In this document: in pieces, positions 36,673-45,082 of the stretch
Layout: each line of letters begins with the position of its first letter
How positions within the stretch are numbered: position 1 is the first letter of the stretch
From: Hahellaceae bacterium
GTDB taxonomy: Bacteria; Pseudomonadota; Gammaproteobacteria; Pseudomonadales; Oleiphilaceae
DNA: 64,000 nt
Direction: 5' to 3'
NCBI GenBank assembly: GCA_024234575.1
Contig: JACKOB010000007.1
Location: forward strand, 128,466 to 192,465
Position numbers and translations under genes: made by a program
Notes under the pieces: model-generated
The model's database searches: none
What the model was told of the DNA's origin: nothing
Seen by the model: only the letters and a program-made list of their open reading frames with translations

Positions 36673-37287
36673 GAGACTGACGAGTATGATGAGTACTCTA
36701 TTTTTGGACTCATAAAACATCGCCCTACAGACCGTTACACAGGGTGTGTCCGGATTGTTGCGCCTACAAGTGACGATCAGTTACTTCCTATCGAAAAATA
36801 CTGTTCCCACTCCTACGCTAACAGCGATATTAAGCCATCTGACTTTAAACGCACGGAAATAAGCGAAATATCAAGGCTAGCAGTGCTGTCGTACTTTAGA
36901 CGAAGAAAAGCGGATCAGTTTGAAGGTGCTGCAACGGGTGCGATAGACCAGGAAACATTTTCGACTGAAGAGCTGCGCTGCTTCCCTTTTATATCGGTTG
37001 GCCTCTATCTAACTGCCGCCGCCATAGCAATAGACAATGGCTGCGATCACTGCTTCGTTATGATGGAGCCTCGGCTGGCTAGAAGCATGGCTCTTATCGG
37101 CATAAAATTCAAGCAGTTAGGGGAACCGGTTGAATATCATGGGCTGCGTGCACCTTACTATATTGACGGAAAGATATTTTTACAGAATCTTTCTCCAGGG
37201 TTTAAAGCCTTAAACCAGGCGATCGAAAAGTCTATTCGACCGCAACTGGCCCCCTTTAAAGCAAAACGAAACGTCAACAAATCTTAA
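36445..37287 (+). CDS. PEP-CTERM/exosortase system-associated acyltransferase
   Basis: 280 residues from the ATG at 36445; the TTG at 36427 is in frame, but homology with the copy at 35038 begins at this ATG. The central VYKIRHSVYCEELKFE (near 54) and GCVRIVAP, EISRLAVLSYFRR and HCFVMMEPRLARSMALIGIKF segments are those of the GNAT-like family that resembles autoinducer (N-acyl-homoserine lactone) synthases. It should transfer an acyl chain from an acyl-ACP or acyl-CoA to an amine. The ACP of this system is probably that at 43746. Its stop overlaps the convergent stop of the next gene. Confidence 0.9.
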   Translation: MSILKSLSQNKYVGKLIGGFVSNRVNKEVETITTHFDRFLEPIIARNQDDVESVYKIRHSVYCEELKFEAPKPSGMETDEYDEYSIFGLIKHRPTDRYTGCVRIVAPTSDDQLLPIEKYCSHSYANSDIKPSDFKRTEISEISRLAVLSYFRRRKADQFEGAATGAIDQETFSTEELRCFPFISVGLYLTAAAIAIDNGCDHCFVMMEPRLARSMALIGIKFKQLGEPVEYHGLRAPYYIDGKIFLQNLSPGFKALNQAIEKSIRPQLAPFKAKRNVNKS

Positions 37288-38036
37288 ATTACAGAAGACT
37301 TTACGAATTGCAGAAAATCCATTTTCTCAGGCGACAGAGCTAAGTATTGATCGCTGTTGTGCCAATAAAAAGGCGCTCTCTCACCGTGATAGTCAATGAT
37401 ATTACCAACCGACTGAAATTTTATTCCTAGCCTGGTTAGCAAGGTGGCGAGTCGTGGCTCCATCATTGTAAAGCAATGATTGAGTTCATCCGGCAAGGTA
37501 AATCGAGCAAGGCAGCAGTAGCTAAGCGCCAGCGTGCACAACGAATATCCAAATTCTGCCCTAACCAGCGACGTAATCTTGCTTTTGTCCAGAATCGCGG
37601 TTGGGCGCGTCACTGCTAAGCGAGATATTTCGGCATAACTCCCGGCACTGAAATTATCAGGTGCAACTTCGCCAGAAAAAGCATGTGAGCAATATCGCTC
37701 TATAGGTAAAACCGCTTTTTGGGCGCCGTCAGTTGAATTGATAAGCCTAACCGTGCCAGTGTATTCGCCTGAGTGTTTGTCTTGAATAAGGAAATGATCA
37801 GAATGCGCATCGAACGCATCGATTTCTTTCTTTTCAGGGAAGTTTTCAGAGGACTCAAAAGATCGCTCTTCGCAGTAAATCTTATATCGCAGTGAGTAAC
37901 ACTCATTTTTTAGGTGCTCGGTACTCGCTTTCACAATTGAATATCGGCTATCAAAAGCCTCTATGAAATCGATCCGAGATTGTTTCTTTTTAACAGCGGG
38001 ACGAGGGGTAATGCAAACCTTGGCCATGGCGTTCAT
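37284..38036 (-). CDS. Second exosortase-associated acyltransferase, divergent paralogue
   Basis: 250 residues of the same GNAT-like family: CYSLRYKIYCEERSFES (near 46), GTVRLINS, EISRLAVTRPTA, NHCFTMMEPRLATLLTRLGIKF and IIDYHGERAPFYW all align to the protein at 36445. It has a different N-terminus (RPAVKKKQSR) and much lower identity. GAGG precedes the ATG. Having two intact family members side by side suggests two acyl acceptors or chain lengths. The two genes converge and share four bases at their stops. Confidence 0.88.
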   Translation of the reverse strand: MNAMAKVCITPRPAVKKKQSRIDFIEAFDSRYSIVKASTEHLKNECYSLRYKIYCEERSFESSENFPEKKEIDAFDAHSDHFLIQDKHSGEYTGTVRLINSTDGAQKAVLPIERYCSHAFSGEVAPDNFSAGSYAEISRLAVTRPTAILDKSKITSLVRAEFGYSLCTLALSYCCLARFTLPDELNHCFTMMEPRLATLLTRLGIKFQSVGNIIDYHGERAPFYWHNSDQYLALSPEKMDFLQFVKSSVI

Positions 38037-38821
38037 TTACTTAACCTCGCAACAGATAGCGCCAAAGTACCGCGATCACTTAGAAGTGCACGAATACTGG
38101 TCGATAGCGAGAGCAGAAAACAAAACCTGTTGCGACTACCACTGAGAGGCAATTGAGTGTCTGATAACAGACAGGAGTTTATAAAAAATAAAGTAGTATA
38201 GCTTTTGATAGATGCGCGATTTTTTAATATAACGAGCAAAATAGCTTCCCCTATTTGCAAATATTCTTCTGAATAGTAGACGACCGGACGCACCAATCGT
38301 ATTCAAACAAAAGAGTTATGCCTCGCACAAATTTAAATAAATCTAATATTCTTTTTTTTATCACTGCTTGGCTATGTATTATTATCTAAGCAGTTGTTTA
38401 TTATTAATAACAGCGAAGCCAGTCTAACGAAACTTTAATAGCATGTGAATAGCGTTTCTATTTATTTCAGTCTTAAAATGCATAATTATTAGCCAATTTT
38501 GGAATATTAAGCAAACTGTAAACTAAGTTGACGCCTTTAACTAAAGTGCGTGTTAGGTAAGTCGGTTTGTGAGTCAGAATCGGCGATCAGGGCACTCTTT
38601 GCAGTAGGCAGATTGTTTTTAACTTGGAAGAGGGAGGTTTTTCATATTAAGGCGAGTCTTTGCTGTACAAGAGTGGCGGCCCTTCACACATTTTTAATAT
38701 TGTTTACACTATAATGTTCGCAAATGGCATATAATCTGCTTCATATCTCTTAAATTAGATTTTACTAGAGTGTTTTGTAAAAATTACTGACACACTCTTT
38801 CAACGAGCCGGGTTGTAAATA
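38037..38821. other. Gene-free stretch, AT-rich
   Basis: About 785 bases between the divergent acyltransferase and the twin-arginine protein, with no convincing gene (a small minus-strand frame, 38033-38296, shows no Shine-Dalgarno or motif). It contains T/A-rich tracts around 38330-38410, the sigma-54-like site at 38725, and an inverted repeat AGAGTGT (38767-38773) / ACACTCT (38792-38798). Confidence 0.6.
38725..38740 (+). promoter_or_regulatory. Candidate sigma-54 promoter of the HPr-rel-A cassette
   Basis: TGGCATATAATCTGCT has GG-N10-GC spacing and a good -24 (TGGCA) with a weaker -12 (CTGCT). TATAAT hexamers at 38710 and 38730 also fit sigma-70, but neither has a well-spaced -35. It lies 110-125 bases before the start. 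Confidence 0.4.
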
Positions 38822-38848
38822 ATGGACGATCGAAAAGAGTCAAAAACA

Positions 38849-39595
38849 ATGAATGAACAAAAACTGCCCAATGGATTGAGTAGAAGAAATTTAATTCGTG
38901 GTATGTCGGCTGCACCGATCGTACTATCTGTTTCCAGTCGTCCTGTTTGGGCTGCTGGCTGTACAATATCTGGCCACTTATCAGGGAATTTATCAAACCC
39001 TCAAGATACTGACTGCACTTCTCAGGCAGAAGGCAAGTCTCCAGACTACTGGTGCAAATGGAAAGAAATATACGACCTTTTGAAATCAGTTCACTGCGCG
39101 CCTTGGGGTCAGTGGGATGGGCTAAGTCAAGATAATATCGATGCACTTAATCTGCAATTCGGTAAATATAACATGGGCGAAGGCACCGCAATAAACGTGC
39201 TTTATAACTGGAGTGTCGCTGCAAGCGCCAATACAGACGGCCGTATTAATTTGCACCCCACTGACGCATCAGGGCAAATCACTTCTTCCGGTAGCTCTAT
39301 ATGCAATACAGGCAATCAAGTTGATCGACACATGACAGCAGGCCTGTTGTCAGCAGCGCATCCATCAATTAACTTTCCGTATAGCGCAAGTGAGTGGACT
39401 GTTAGCTACATGCTGGATAAGTACCTGTCCCCAGTCTCTGGTGAACCGCAAGCACTTGATAACCTGTTACGAAGCTTCTTTACAAGCCACGCAGAGCCAG
39501 GGTTAATGAACTTGGCTTCAGGTGCGGGTATCTCTAGTGCATCAGCCGCATATACTTGGGCGATTAATTATTTGAACTTGAACGTTCAGTGTTAA
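38849..39595 (+). CDS. Twin-arginine-exported unknown protein, first gene of HPr-rel-A cassette
   Basis: 248 residues from the ATG at 38849, where GAG precedes; an ATG nine codons upstream (38822) is equally possible. The signal is a Tat type: LSRRNLIRGMSAAPIVLSVS, then WAAG. The secreted body is rich in Gly, Ser, Asn and Asp, with cysteines at CTISGH, DCTSQ, YWCKW, VHCAPW, SICNTG and the final residue C. I do not recognise the family. It sits just before the PqqD-like, kinase and nucleotidyltransferase genes, so it is a possible substrate of that system. Confidence 0.72.
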   Translation: MNEQKLPNGLSRRNLIRGMSAAPIVLSVSSRPVWAAGCTISGHLSGNLSNPQDTDCTSQAEGKSPDYWCKWKEIYDLLKSVHCAPWGQWDGLSQDNIDALNLQFGKYNMGEGTAINVLYNWSVAASANTDGRINLHPTDASGQITSSGSSICNTGNQVDRHMTAGLLSAAHPSINFPYSASEWTVSYMLDKYLSPVSGEPQALDNLLRSFFTSHAEPGLMNLASGAGISSASAAYTWAINYLNLNVQC

Positions 39596-39620
39596 AATCG
39601 CTGTCATTGGGTGGCTAGTC

Positions 39621-39896
39621 ATTCAACTAAAAATATCGGACTACGTTCTTGATTGCATAAAAGACTGGGGTGATGAGCTTATTGTTTACCACCCTTTTCT
39701 TGGTGAAACCATGATGCTCGACGGTGTGCTAAAAGCTGTTTTTTTACAGCTGGCGAATGCACCACATACCGTTAACGAGCTTTTGGGTAATTTAGAAATT
39801 TCCGCTCTTATCGATCACCTCTCCGCCACGGAACAGCAAGAATATCTTAACTCGATAGTGAATGAACTGCTGCGAAAAGAACTTATTATCCAATGA
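39621..39896 (+). CDS. PqqD-like protein of the HPr-rel-A system; noncanonical start
   Basis: PqqD-like core DWGDELIVYHPFLGETMMLDGV, followed by a helical second half to KELIIQ. The frame is open back to a TGA at 39579 but contains no ATG, GTG or TTG before the core. I place the start at ATT 39621, with GGGTGG six bases upstream, which gives 91 residues, the usual length. An ATG at 39711 would remove the conserved first half. The stop overlaps the kinase start (ATGA). PqqD-type folds bind a peptide leader and hand it to a modifying enzyme, so this implies a peptide or protein substrate. Confidence 0.65.
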   Translation: MQLKISDYVLDCIKDWGDELIVYHPFLGETMMLDGVLKAVFLQLANAPHTVNELLGNLEISALIDHLSATEQQEYLNSIVNELLRKELIIQ

Positions 39897-40804
39897 CCTC
39901 TAACGATTCGGATAGCATTCGCAAGCAAATGCAAAGTGGCTATGTTTTTAAAAATGGTCCGTTCAATCTCTCTCTGAAAACTAACGAATCTAACGTTTTA
40001 GAGTCTTTTACCAGACTCTACCCGGCATCCCAATCAATTAGTGAAAGCGAGTTTATCGACTTCCACATAACGATTCAGTGCCCATCAGTTTTAAGGCGTT
40101 TTTATCGCCCTCAAATTCAGTTTGTTCTGGATGGAATATCCCCTTTCAAACCACTGCCCCGGCACGAGTCTTTTCCACTGTTTGAATGGGGATTAAATTG
40201 GTGTGTGGCGACCCATGCCCATCAGTATTTCATGCTGCATGCCGCAGTGTTAGAAAAAAACGGTTTGGCAGTAATAATGCCAGCCCCGCCAGGCTCAGGA
40301 AAGAGCACATTATGTGCAGAAATGGCATTTAGTGGCTGGCGATTGTTGTCTGATGAGTTTGCGCTGATAAACCACGACACCCTAACCCTTACTCCCTTTG
40401 TACGACCAATCAGCTTAAAAAATGCGTCCATCGATATTGTGACGCAAAGACATTCTGATGCAGTGGTTGGTAGTATCGTCCACAATACTTCCAAAGGGTC
40501 GGTTGCACACCTGCGTCCGCTGGATAAATGGTTTAGCCGACAGGATGAAACGGCTATTCCTAAATGGGTTATATTTCCGCGTTATCAGCCTGCCGCTAAA
40601 ATTGCCACCTCGAAATTAACTAAAGCACACGGCATGATGAACATAATCAGCAATAGTTTTAATTATGCCGAACTTGGCAGCTTAGGTTTTAAACTTGCCG
40701 AAAGGCTGACGGAAATATGTGATTTCTACGATTTGACCTATTCAAATCTTGACGAAGCGATGGATTTTTTTAATACCTTGTCAGCCAGTGCAGAAGGTAA
40801 ATAG
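39893..40804 (+). CDS. HprK-related kinase A
   Basis: 303 residues. A P-loop PAPPGSGKSTLCAEMAF lies near 128-144, followed by LLSDEFALINHDTLTLTPF, the expected acidic region of HPr kinase/phosphorylase-like enzymes (PEP carboxykinase fold). The N-terminal 120 residues are a family-specific domain. It is translationally coupled to the PqqD-like gene (ATGA). In known HPr-rel-A loci this kinase, PqqD-like protein and a nucleotidyltransferase always travel together beside exosortase systems; the substrate is not known. Confidence 0.87.
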   Translation: MTSNDSDSIRKQMQSGYVFKNGPFNLSLKTNESNVLESFTRLYPASQSISESEFIDFHITIQCPSVLRRFYRPQIQFVLDGISPFKPLPRHESFPLFEWGLNWCVATHAHQYFMLHAAVLEKNGLAVIMPAPPGSGKSTLCAEMAFSGWRLLSDEFALINHDTLTLTPFVRPISLKNASIDIVTQRHSDAVVGSIVHNTSKGSVAHLRPLDKWFSRQDETAIPKWVIFPRYQPAAKIATSKLTKAHGMMNIISNSFNYAELGSLGFKLAERLTEICDFYDLTYSNLDEAMDFFNTLSASAEGK

Positions 40805-40805
40805 C

Positions 40806-41909
40806 ATGGATGTTCTGTTAACGCAGTTTCTTCGCTACCCGGCTATTGCTCAAAACTTTTCAATAAAAGAGTGGGAGTTACTTTACCGCCAGTCCAAGTC
40901 TGCGCAACTTACGGCAGCAGTCTGGGATTTGTTACAGCAATTCGGGCTTACAGATAAGGCCCCACCAAAAGCGGTAAATCATTTCTATTCCCAAACACTG
41001 TTAGTACAACGGCAAAATGCCTTTATCCGCTTTGAACTGGAAAAGGTGTATAAAGCCATAGGCCGCGTTGAGCAAAACATCATTCTTCTAAAGGGTGCAG
41101 CTTACCTGTTGTTGGATTTACCCTTTGCCAAATCGCGCAGAGTTGCCGATATTGACCTTTTAGTCAGCAAAAGTAATCTCCGTGAAGTTGAAAAAGAATT
41201 GATGTTTTACGGCTGGATTAAAACCAAAACAGATAACTATGATGACATGTACTACCGTGAATGGATGCATGAAATCCCGCCTCTAAAGCACATAAATCGT
41301 GGTTCGGTGCTTGATGTTCATCACAACATATTGCCAGTGATTGCTGGCAAGGCACCTGACGCCAGAAAGTTAATCAACCAGTCGATAAGGTTAAGTAATC
41401 ACCCTTTTTGCGTGCTGAGCCCAGCAGATATAGTTTTACACTCCGCTTGCCACTTGTTCCACGAAGGAGAGTTTGAGAAAGGCGTCCGGGATTTGTACGA
41501 CCTGCACCAGTTGTTTAACTACTATGGCAACAATGAAGAGCAGGTTTCTTTTTGGGATGAGCTGTTAGACAGGGCGATAGATTTAAAACTAACGCAACCA
41601 TTGTTTTTTGCTGTTCGTTATTCGCACTTATTATTTGGGACACGTATACCCCAGGACATACTGCAGAAAACCCAATCGTTAATGGCCAATAAAGTGCAGG
41701 TGTTGATCTATGACTTCCTGTTTACCCGCATTTTTGTTCCCCACCACCCCAGCACCAAAAATATTGGATTCAGTATCGCGAGATTCTTTCTTTATTGGCG
41801 GTCTCATCTGATCAAAATGCCCTTAAGGATTCTGATCCCGCATCTTATTAAAAAGTCTATGAAGGGATTTACTGAGAAAAAAGCCAAAGATAACAAAATT
41901 GAAGTTTAA
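40806..41909 (+). CDS. Uncharacterised nucleotidyltransferase of the HPr-rel-A cassette
   Basis: 367 residues from the ATG at 40806, one base after the kinase stop; the frame also extends upstream inside the kinase. LLKGAAYLLLDLPFAKSR and RVADIDLLVSKSNL carry the nucleotidyltransferase G-(S/A) and D-x-D elements (near 98-125). Later parts are helical with VLHSACHLFHEGEFEKG. It is the PF14907-like family that adenylates or uridylylates unknown substrates. Third of three coupled genes. Ends convergent with the hydrolase 1 gene with only 32 bases between. Confidence 0.82.
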   Translation: MDVLLTQFLRYPAIAQNFSIKEWELLYRQSKSAQLTAAVWDLLQQFGLTDKAPPKAVNHFYSQTLLVQRQNAFIRFELEKVYKAIGRVEQNIILLKGAAYLLLDLPFAKSRRVADIDLLVSKSNLREVEKELMFYGWIKTKTDNYDDMYYREWMHEIPPLKHINRGSVLDVHHNILPVIAGKAPDARKLINQSIRLSNHPFCVLSPADIVLHSACHLFHEGEFEKGVRDLYDLHQLFNYYGNNEEQVSFWDELLDRAIDLKLTQPLFFAVRYSHLLFGTRIPQDILQKTQSLMANKVQVLIYDFLFTRIFVPHHPSTKNIGFSIARFFLYWRSHLIKMPLRILIPHLIKKSMKGFTEKKAKDNKIEV

Positions 41910-41941
41910 GGCCTTACCTCACCTTGTGAACAAACAAAAAG

Positions 41942-42847
41942 TTAGCGGCATACTGTTAATGAAAACTCTTCAACCTGACGTCGCCACTGCTTCGATGAAA
42001 ACGTATGCGTCGCATGCTCAACGGTTAATTCCCGCCCCTTTGCTACTGCAATAGCCTGCCCCCAGGACTCGTCATTTTTAACCAGTATTTCAAACTCATC
42101 AGCAGTTAGATCATTTCCGCTTAAAATAATATGAAAACGTTTCGGCAGCTTAGTTAGCCCCAGTCTCATCGCATTAACATAATTATTTTCGCTAAACTCA
42201 GGCCAAGACGTCGCTTTATTATTTGAGTGGGATTGACCGGCTAAAGCGTCTGGCTTAGCCTTGGCTAATGCTCTGCTTATTGCGCTCACAAAACCTTTAA
42301 TGGCTGCACCATAGTTAAATTTTAACGAAAGCACTTTTATCCAAAAGTTTTTATCTTTTAATCGTTGCCAGTAATAATTTTTTAAGTAGGCTTGGGCTTC
42401 AGTGTGAGATTGCCTCACCCATGGGTTTAATGCGATAAAATCGACGAGCCGGTTATCAGGTTTTACAGATAGATACATCAAACCAAGCGAAACCGCATCA
42501 CATAGCCCCCAGAAAACAAACTCGGTAATGTCAGCCTGCTCAAAAAAACACTGGATAGCATTATCAAGGTCTTCACAGGCATCCAAAAACTCCGTCTTGT
42601 CCCCTTCGCTGTCGCCCATGCCAGAATAGTCAAAACGAAACACAGGAATACCGTTGTCCGCAAGAAATCTTGCTAGTAATAAAAATTGCCGGTGGCTACC
42701 CGTGCGGTTTTGTGGGCCGCCAACCGCTAACAGCACTCCTTTCTTTGCCGGGTTCGATACTGGCATATGAAGTGTCGCGACAAGCTTAGTTGGCTTACCA
42801 TTAGCGCCAGTCTTCCCGTTGAACACGATTATCTGTTCATTGCTCAT
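41942..42847 (-). CDS. Hydrolase 1, exosortase A system-associated
   Basis: 301 residues of alpha/beta-hydrolase fold. LLAVGGPQNRTGSHRQFLLLA (shortened here as GSHRQFLLLAR) and FRFDYSGMGDSEGDK are the family hallmarks. The nucleophile elbow reads WGLCDAVSLGL: a cysteine stands where Ser normally sits (GxSxG). A distal His (EHATHTFSS) remains. It follows hydrolase 2 with an 11-base overlap, in operon with the ACP. It may release or process an acyl product from the ACP. Confidence 0.88.
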   Translation of the reverse strand: MSNEQIIVFNGKTGANGKPTKLVATLHMPVSNPAKKGVLLAVGGPQNRTGSHRQFLLLARFLADNGIPVFRFDYSGMGDSEGDKTEFLDACEDLDNAIQCFFEQADITEFVFWGLCDAVSLGLMYLSVKPDNRLVDFIALNPWVRQSHTEAQAYLKNYYWQRLKDKNFWIKVLSLKFNYGAAIKGFVSAISRALAKAKPDALAGQSHSNNKATSWPEFSENNYVNAMRLGLTKLPKRFHIILSGNDLTADEFEILVKNDESWGQAIAVAKGRELTVEHATHTFSSKQWRRQVEEFSLTVCR

Positions 42848-43733
42848 AACGGGTGCCCTTCTCGGAGCTCAGACTATTACAAGCATAGTCAGCACATTGG
42901 TCGCTAAACCAGTTGACGGTTTTAGCTATTAACAAAGGCGCGACAGAAATTTCCTGAGTTGACCAAAACTGACTGCCTTCTACGCAGAAGCTTTCAACGG
43001 GGATGCTGGCTTGCTTGAGTTTTTCTATCGCTGTGGCCGAAACCGGTAGCAGAGTATCTTTGGCTGGCGAACTGGCTTCAAACCAGGCCACTTTAGGAAA
43101 GGTAAATTCAGGGTCAGTGATGTATTTGTCGAGTGATGATTGCTCTAGCTCATCTACCAATGACTGGCTTAAGGTGTAGCCTGCTACTTCTGTTAATCCT
43201 GTTGAACTCAGTTCTTCTTTTATCGTTTGAGCAGAATCTTTTTTACCCGAATTGCTGGTTAAATTGGCCGCCAAGCGCAAACGGAAAAACTGGTTGATGA
43301 GTATTTTTCCGCTGATAACAGGGTTCCAAAATGCAACGGCACGGATATTCTCTAATTTCTTCCATGCATGCAGCGCCACAAGCGCCCCCATACGTAAACA
43401 GACTAAATATATCGGCACTTGTTGGCCGAGTTGACTGTTTGCAACATGATCCACGACATCCTGAAGATCCTGGGTATAGGATGTAAACGAGGCCTCTTCA
43501 AAATGGCCCTCTGACTCACCTGTGCCGTAATAGTCGAAAAGCAATGTACCCATGTTCGACTCAGCAAAGCAGGCGCTTAACTGGGCAAACATATGGCGTG
43601 ATTTATTCATTTCTTCTGCGAAAGGTGGCACGAGAACCACTATCGCCTTTACGCTGCCAGTTTCTGGCAAACGCAGAAGGCTAAACAACTTGCCATTAGT
43701 TGCCGACAGGTAAGATGGCTGAAATATCATCAA
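42837..43733 (-). CDS. Hydrolase 2, exosortase A system-associated
   Basis: 298 residues. VVLVPPFAEEMNKSRHMFAQL near 33-53 is the family signature, followed by LLFDYYGTGESEGHFEE. The usual nucleophile elbow is replaced by LVCLRMGALVAL, with no Ser in the GxSxG position. Thus either a nonstandard nucleophile or a non-catalytic role is likely. It lies 12 bases after the ACP gene and overlaps hydrolase 1, so the three are one operon read on the minus strand. Confidence 0.88.
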   Translation of the reverse strand: MMIFQPSYLSATNGKLFSLLRLPETGSVKAIVVLVPPFAEEMNKSRHMFAQLSACFAESNMGTLLFDYYGTGESEGHFEEASFTSYTQDLQDVVDHVANSQLGQQVPIYLVCLRMGALVALHAWKKLENIRAVAFWNPVISGKILINQFFRLRLAANLTSNSGKKDSAQTIKEELSSTGLTEVAGYTLSQSLVDELEQSSLDKYITDPEFTFPKVAWFEASSPAKDTLLPVSATAIEKLKQASIPVESFCVEGSQFWSTQEISVAPLLIAKTVNWFSDQCADYACNSLSSEKGTRYEQ

Positions 43734-43745
43734 ATGGTCCGGGGG

Positions 43746-43985
43746 TTACAGCTTAGAATCCACAAAGGCAACGAGACTGCCTACCGTTTCAAACGTCTCG
43801 GCGCTAATTTCATCATCTTCAACAAACACGCCTAAGCTGTCTTCTAAAGACGTAATAACGGTTACCACAGCCATAGAATCGAATTCTGGTATTGAACCCA
43901 GCAATGCGGTGTTTTCATCCCAACCGGCCACATCCGTTTGAAGTGTTTCTTGTAATACGGCCAATACCGAATCAATGGTGCTCAT
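43746..43985 (-). CDS. Acyl carrier protein of the exosortase-associated pathway
   Basis: 79 residues. The 4'-phosphopantetheine attachment serine is S37 in EFDSMAVV, in the usual acidic four-helix ACP. AAGGAAG precedes the ATG. It heads the ACP-hydrolase 2-hydrolase 1 operon and probably receives an acyl group from the acyl-CoA ligase (23321) for the acyltransferases (36445, 37284). Those are 6-20 kb away, so the pathway is split. The upstream 294 bases (43986-44279) hold no other gene. Confidence 0.9.
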   Translation of the reverse strand: MSTIDSVLAVLQETLQTDVAGWDENTALLGSIPEFDSMAVVTVITSLEDSLGVFVEDDEISAETFETVGSLVAFVDSKL

Positions 43986-44279
43986 ACTGCTTCCTTAGTT
44001 CTGTGACTATTAATGGTATCTATCGCGAAAAGCTTGTTCGCAGATGCGTAAAAATCGGCGAAATTATAACAGCCCTAAGCAGTCAAAACCACGCACGACT
44101 TAGCACACTCGTTTTACTGCAATCATCTGTGCTTAAACAATGCCTATTGCAACACTGCTGTGTTATACAGCATGCTGTCGCACGCGACTAATGATCATGA
44201 CTATACTCGAGTACAGCCCTTGATGCTCTCTACACAACCGACTACCATTTTAAATGAGTTTCGATAAACGGAGATATTC

Positions 44280-44570
44280 ATGCGCCCTTCTATAGCACTT
44301 GACCAGAAACGTAAGGCTGTCCGGGATGCAACGAAACGCTTCCACACGACAAATCCACGGATTTTTGGATCAGTACTGCATGGAACAGATCAAGAAGGCA
44401 GCGACCTTGACCTGCTGGTCGATGCTCTCCCCGGTACTACACTGTTCGACTTAGGTGGATTACAAGTAGAGCTTGAGTCCCTGCTGGGTATTCATGTTGA
44501 CCTATTGACCCCGAATGATTTACCCGTGAAATTTCGTGACCAAGTTCTTGCCGAGGCTTTGCCTATATGA
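44280..44570 (+). CDS. mntA: MntA-like nucleotidyltransferase antitoxin
   Basis: 96 residues of minimal nucleotidyltransferase fold. FGSVLHGTDQEGSDLDLLVD carries the GS-X10-DXD signature that distinguishes MntA antitoxins. It AMPylates the tyrosine of the HepT toxin and so neutralises it. GGAGA precedes the ATG. The stop overlaps the hepT start by four bases, so the pair is an operon. It is the first of three toxin-antitoxin modules in this end of the window. Confidence 0.88.
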   Translation: MRPSIALDQKRKAVRDATKRFHTTNPRIFGSVLHGTDQEGSDLDLLVDALPGTTLFDLGGLQVELESLLGIHVDLLTPNDLPVKFRDQVLAEALPI

Positions 44571-44923
44571 ATGAAAATCGATTAGTCGACTATCTTGAGC
44601 ACATGCGACAAGCTGCGAAAGATGCTAGCGACTTTGTAGATGGATTGGACAAAGATGACTTTCTGAAAGATAAGCGTACTCAGCAAGCGGTTATTATGAG
44701 TCTGATTATTCTTGGTGAGGCTGCAACAAAAATCATGGACAACTATACTGATTTTTCACAGGCGCACCCTATAATCCCCTGGCGTAATATGCGCGGAATG
44801 CGAAACCGTATCGCCCACGGCTATTTTGACATCAACCTCGAAGTAGTATGGGACACTGTTCAACTTGCCTTGCCGACATTATTGATACAACTCTCCTCCA
44901 TTCAGGATAAAGATATCATCTAA
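44567..44923 (+). CDS. hepT: HepT-like ribonuclease toxin
   Basis: 118 residues of the HEPN/DUF86 family. The catalytic RX4HXY motif is intact in MRNRIAHGYFDI near 90-100: R followed by four residues, H, one residue, then Y. This is an RNase toxin whose tyrosine is the target of MntA. A long helix TQQAVIMSLIILGEAATKI precedes. It follows mntA with a four-base overlap. Confidence 0.9.
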   Translation: MNENRLVDYLEHMRQAAKDASDFVDGLDKDDFLKDKRTQQAVIMSLIILGEAATKIMDNYTDFSQAHPIIPWRNMRGMRNRIAHGYFDINLEVVWDTVQLALPTLLIQLSSIQDKDII

Positions 44924-45082
44924 GGAACTTCTGATTAAGCCCTGCTTTCTCATCTGTACACCAGCGGCGCCGATCCAAATATAAGAAGAATTTTGGGTCT
45001 ATTCATTTCGATATGTCCTTAGATAGTGAATTTTCTTATTATCGAACTTAGCACGATTAACTGCTTGATAAGAGGCGATAAC

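Noticed and set aside
38033..38296. 87-residue frame on the minus strand
   Set aside because: Overlaps the start of the acyltransferase gene and has no motif or ribosome-binding site.
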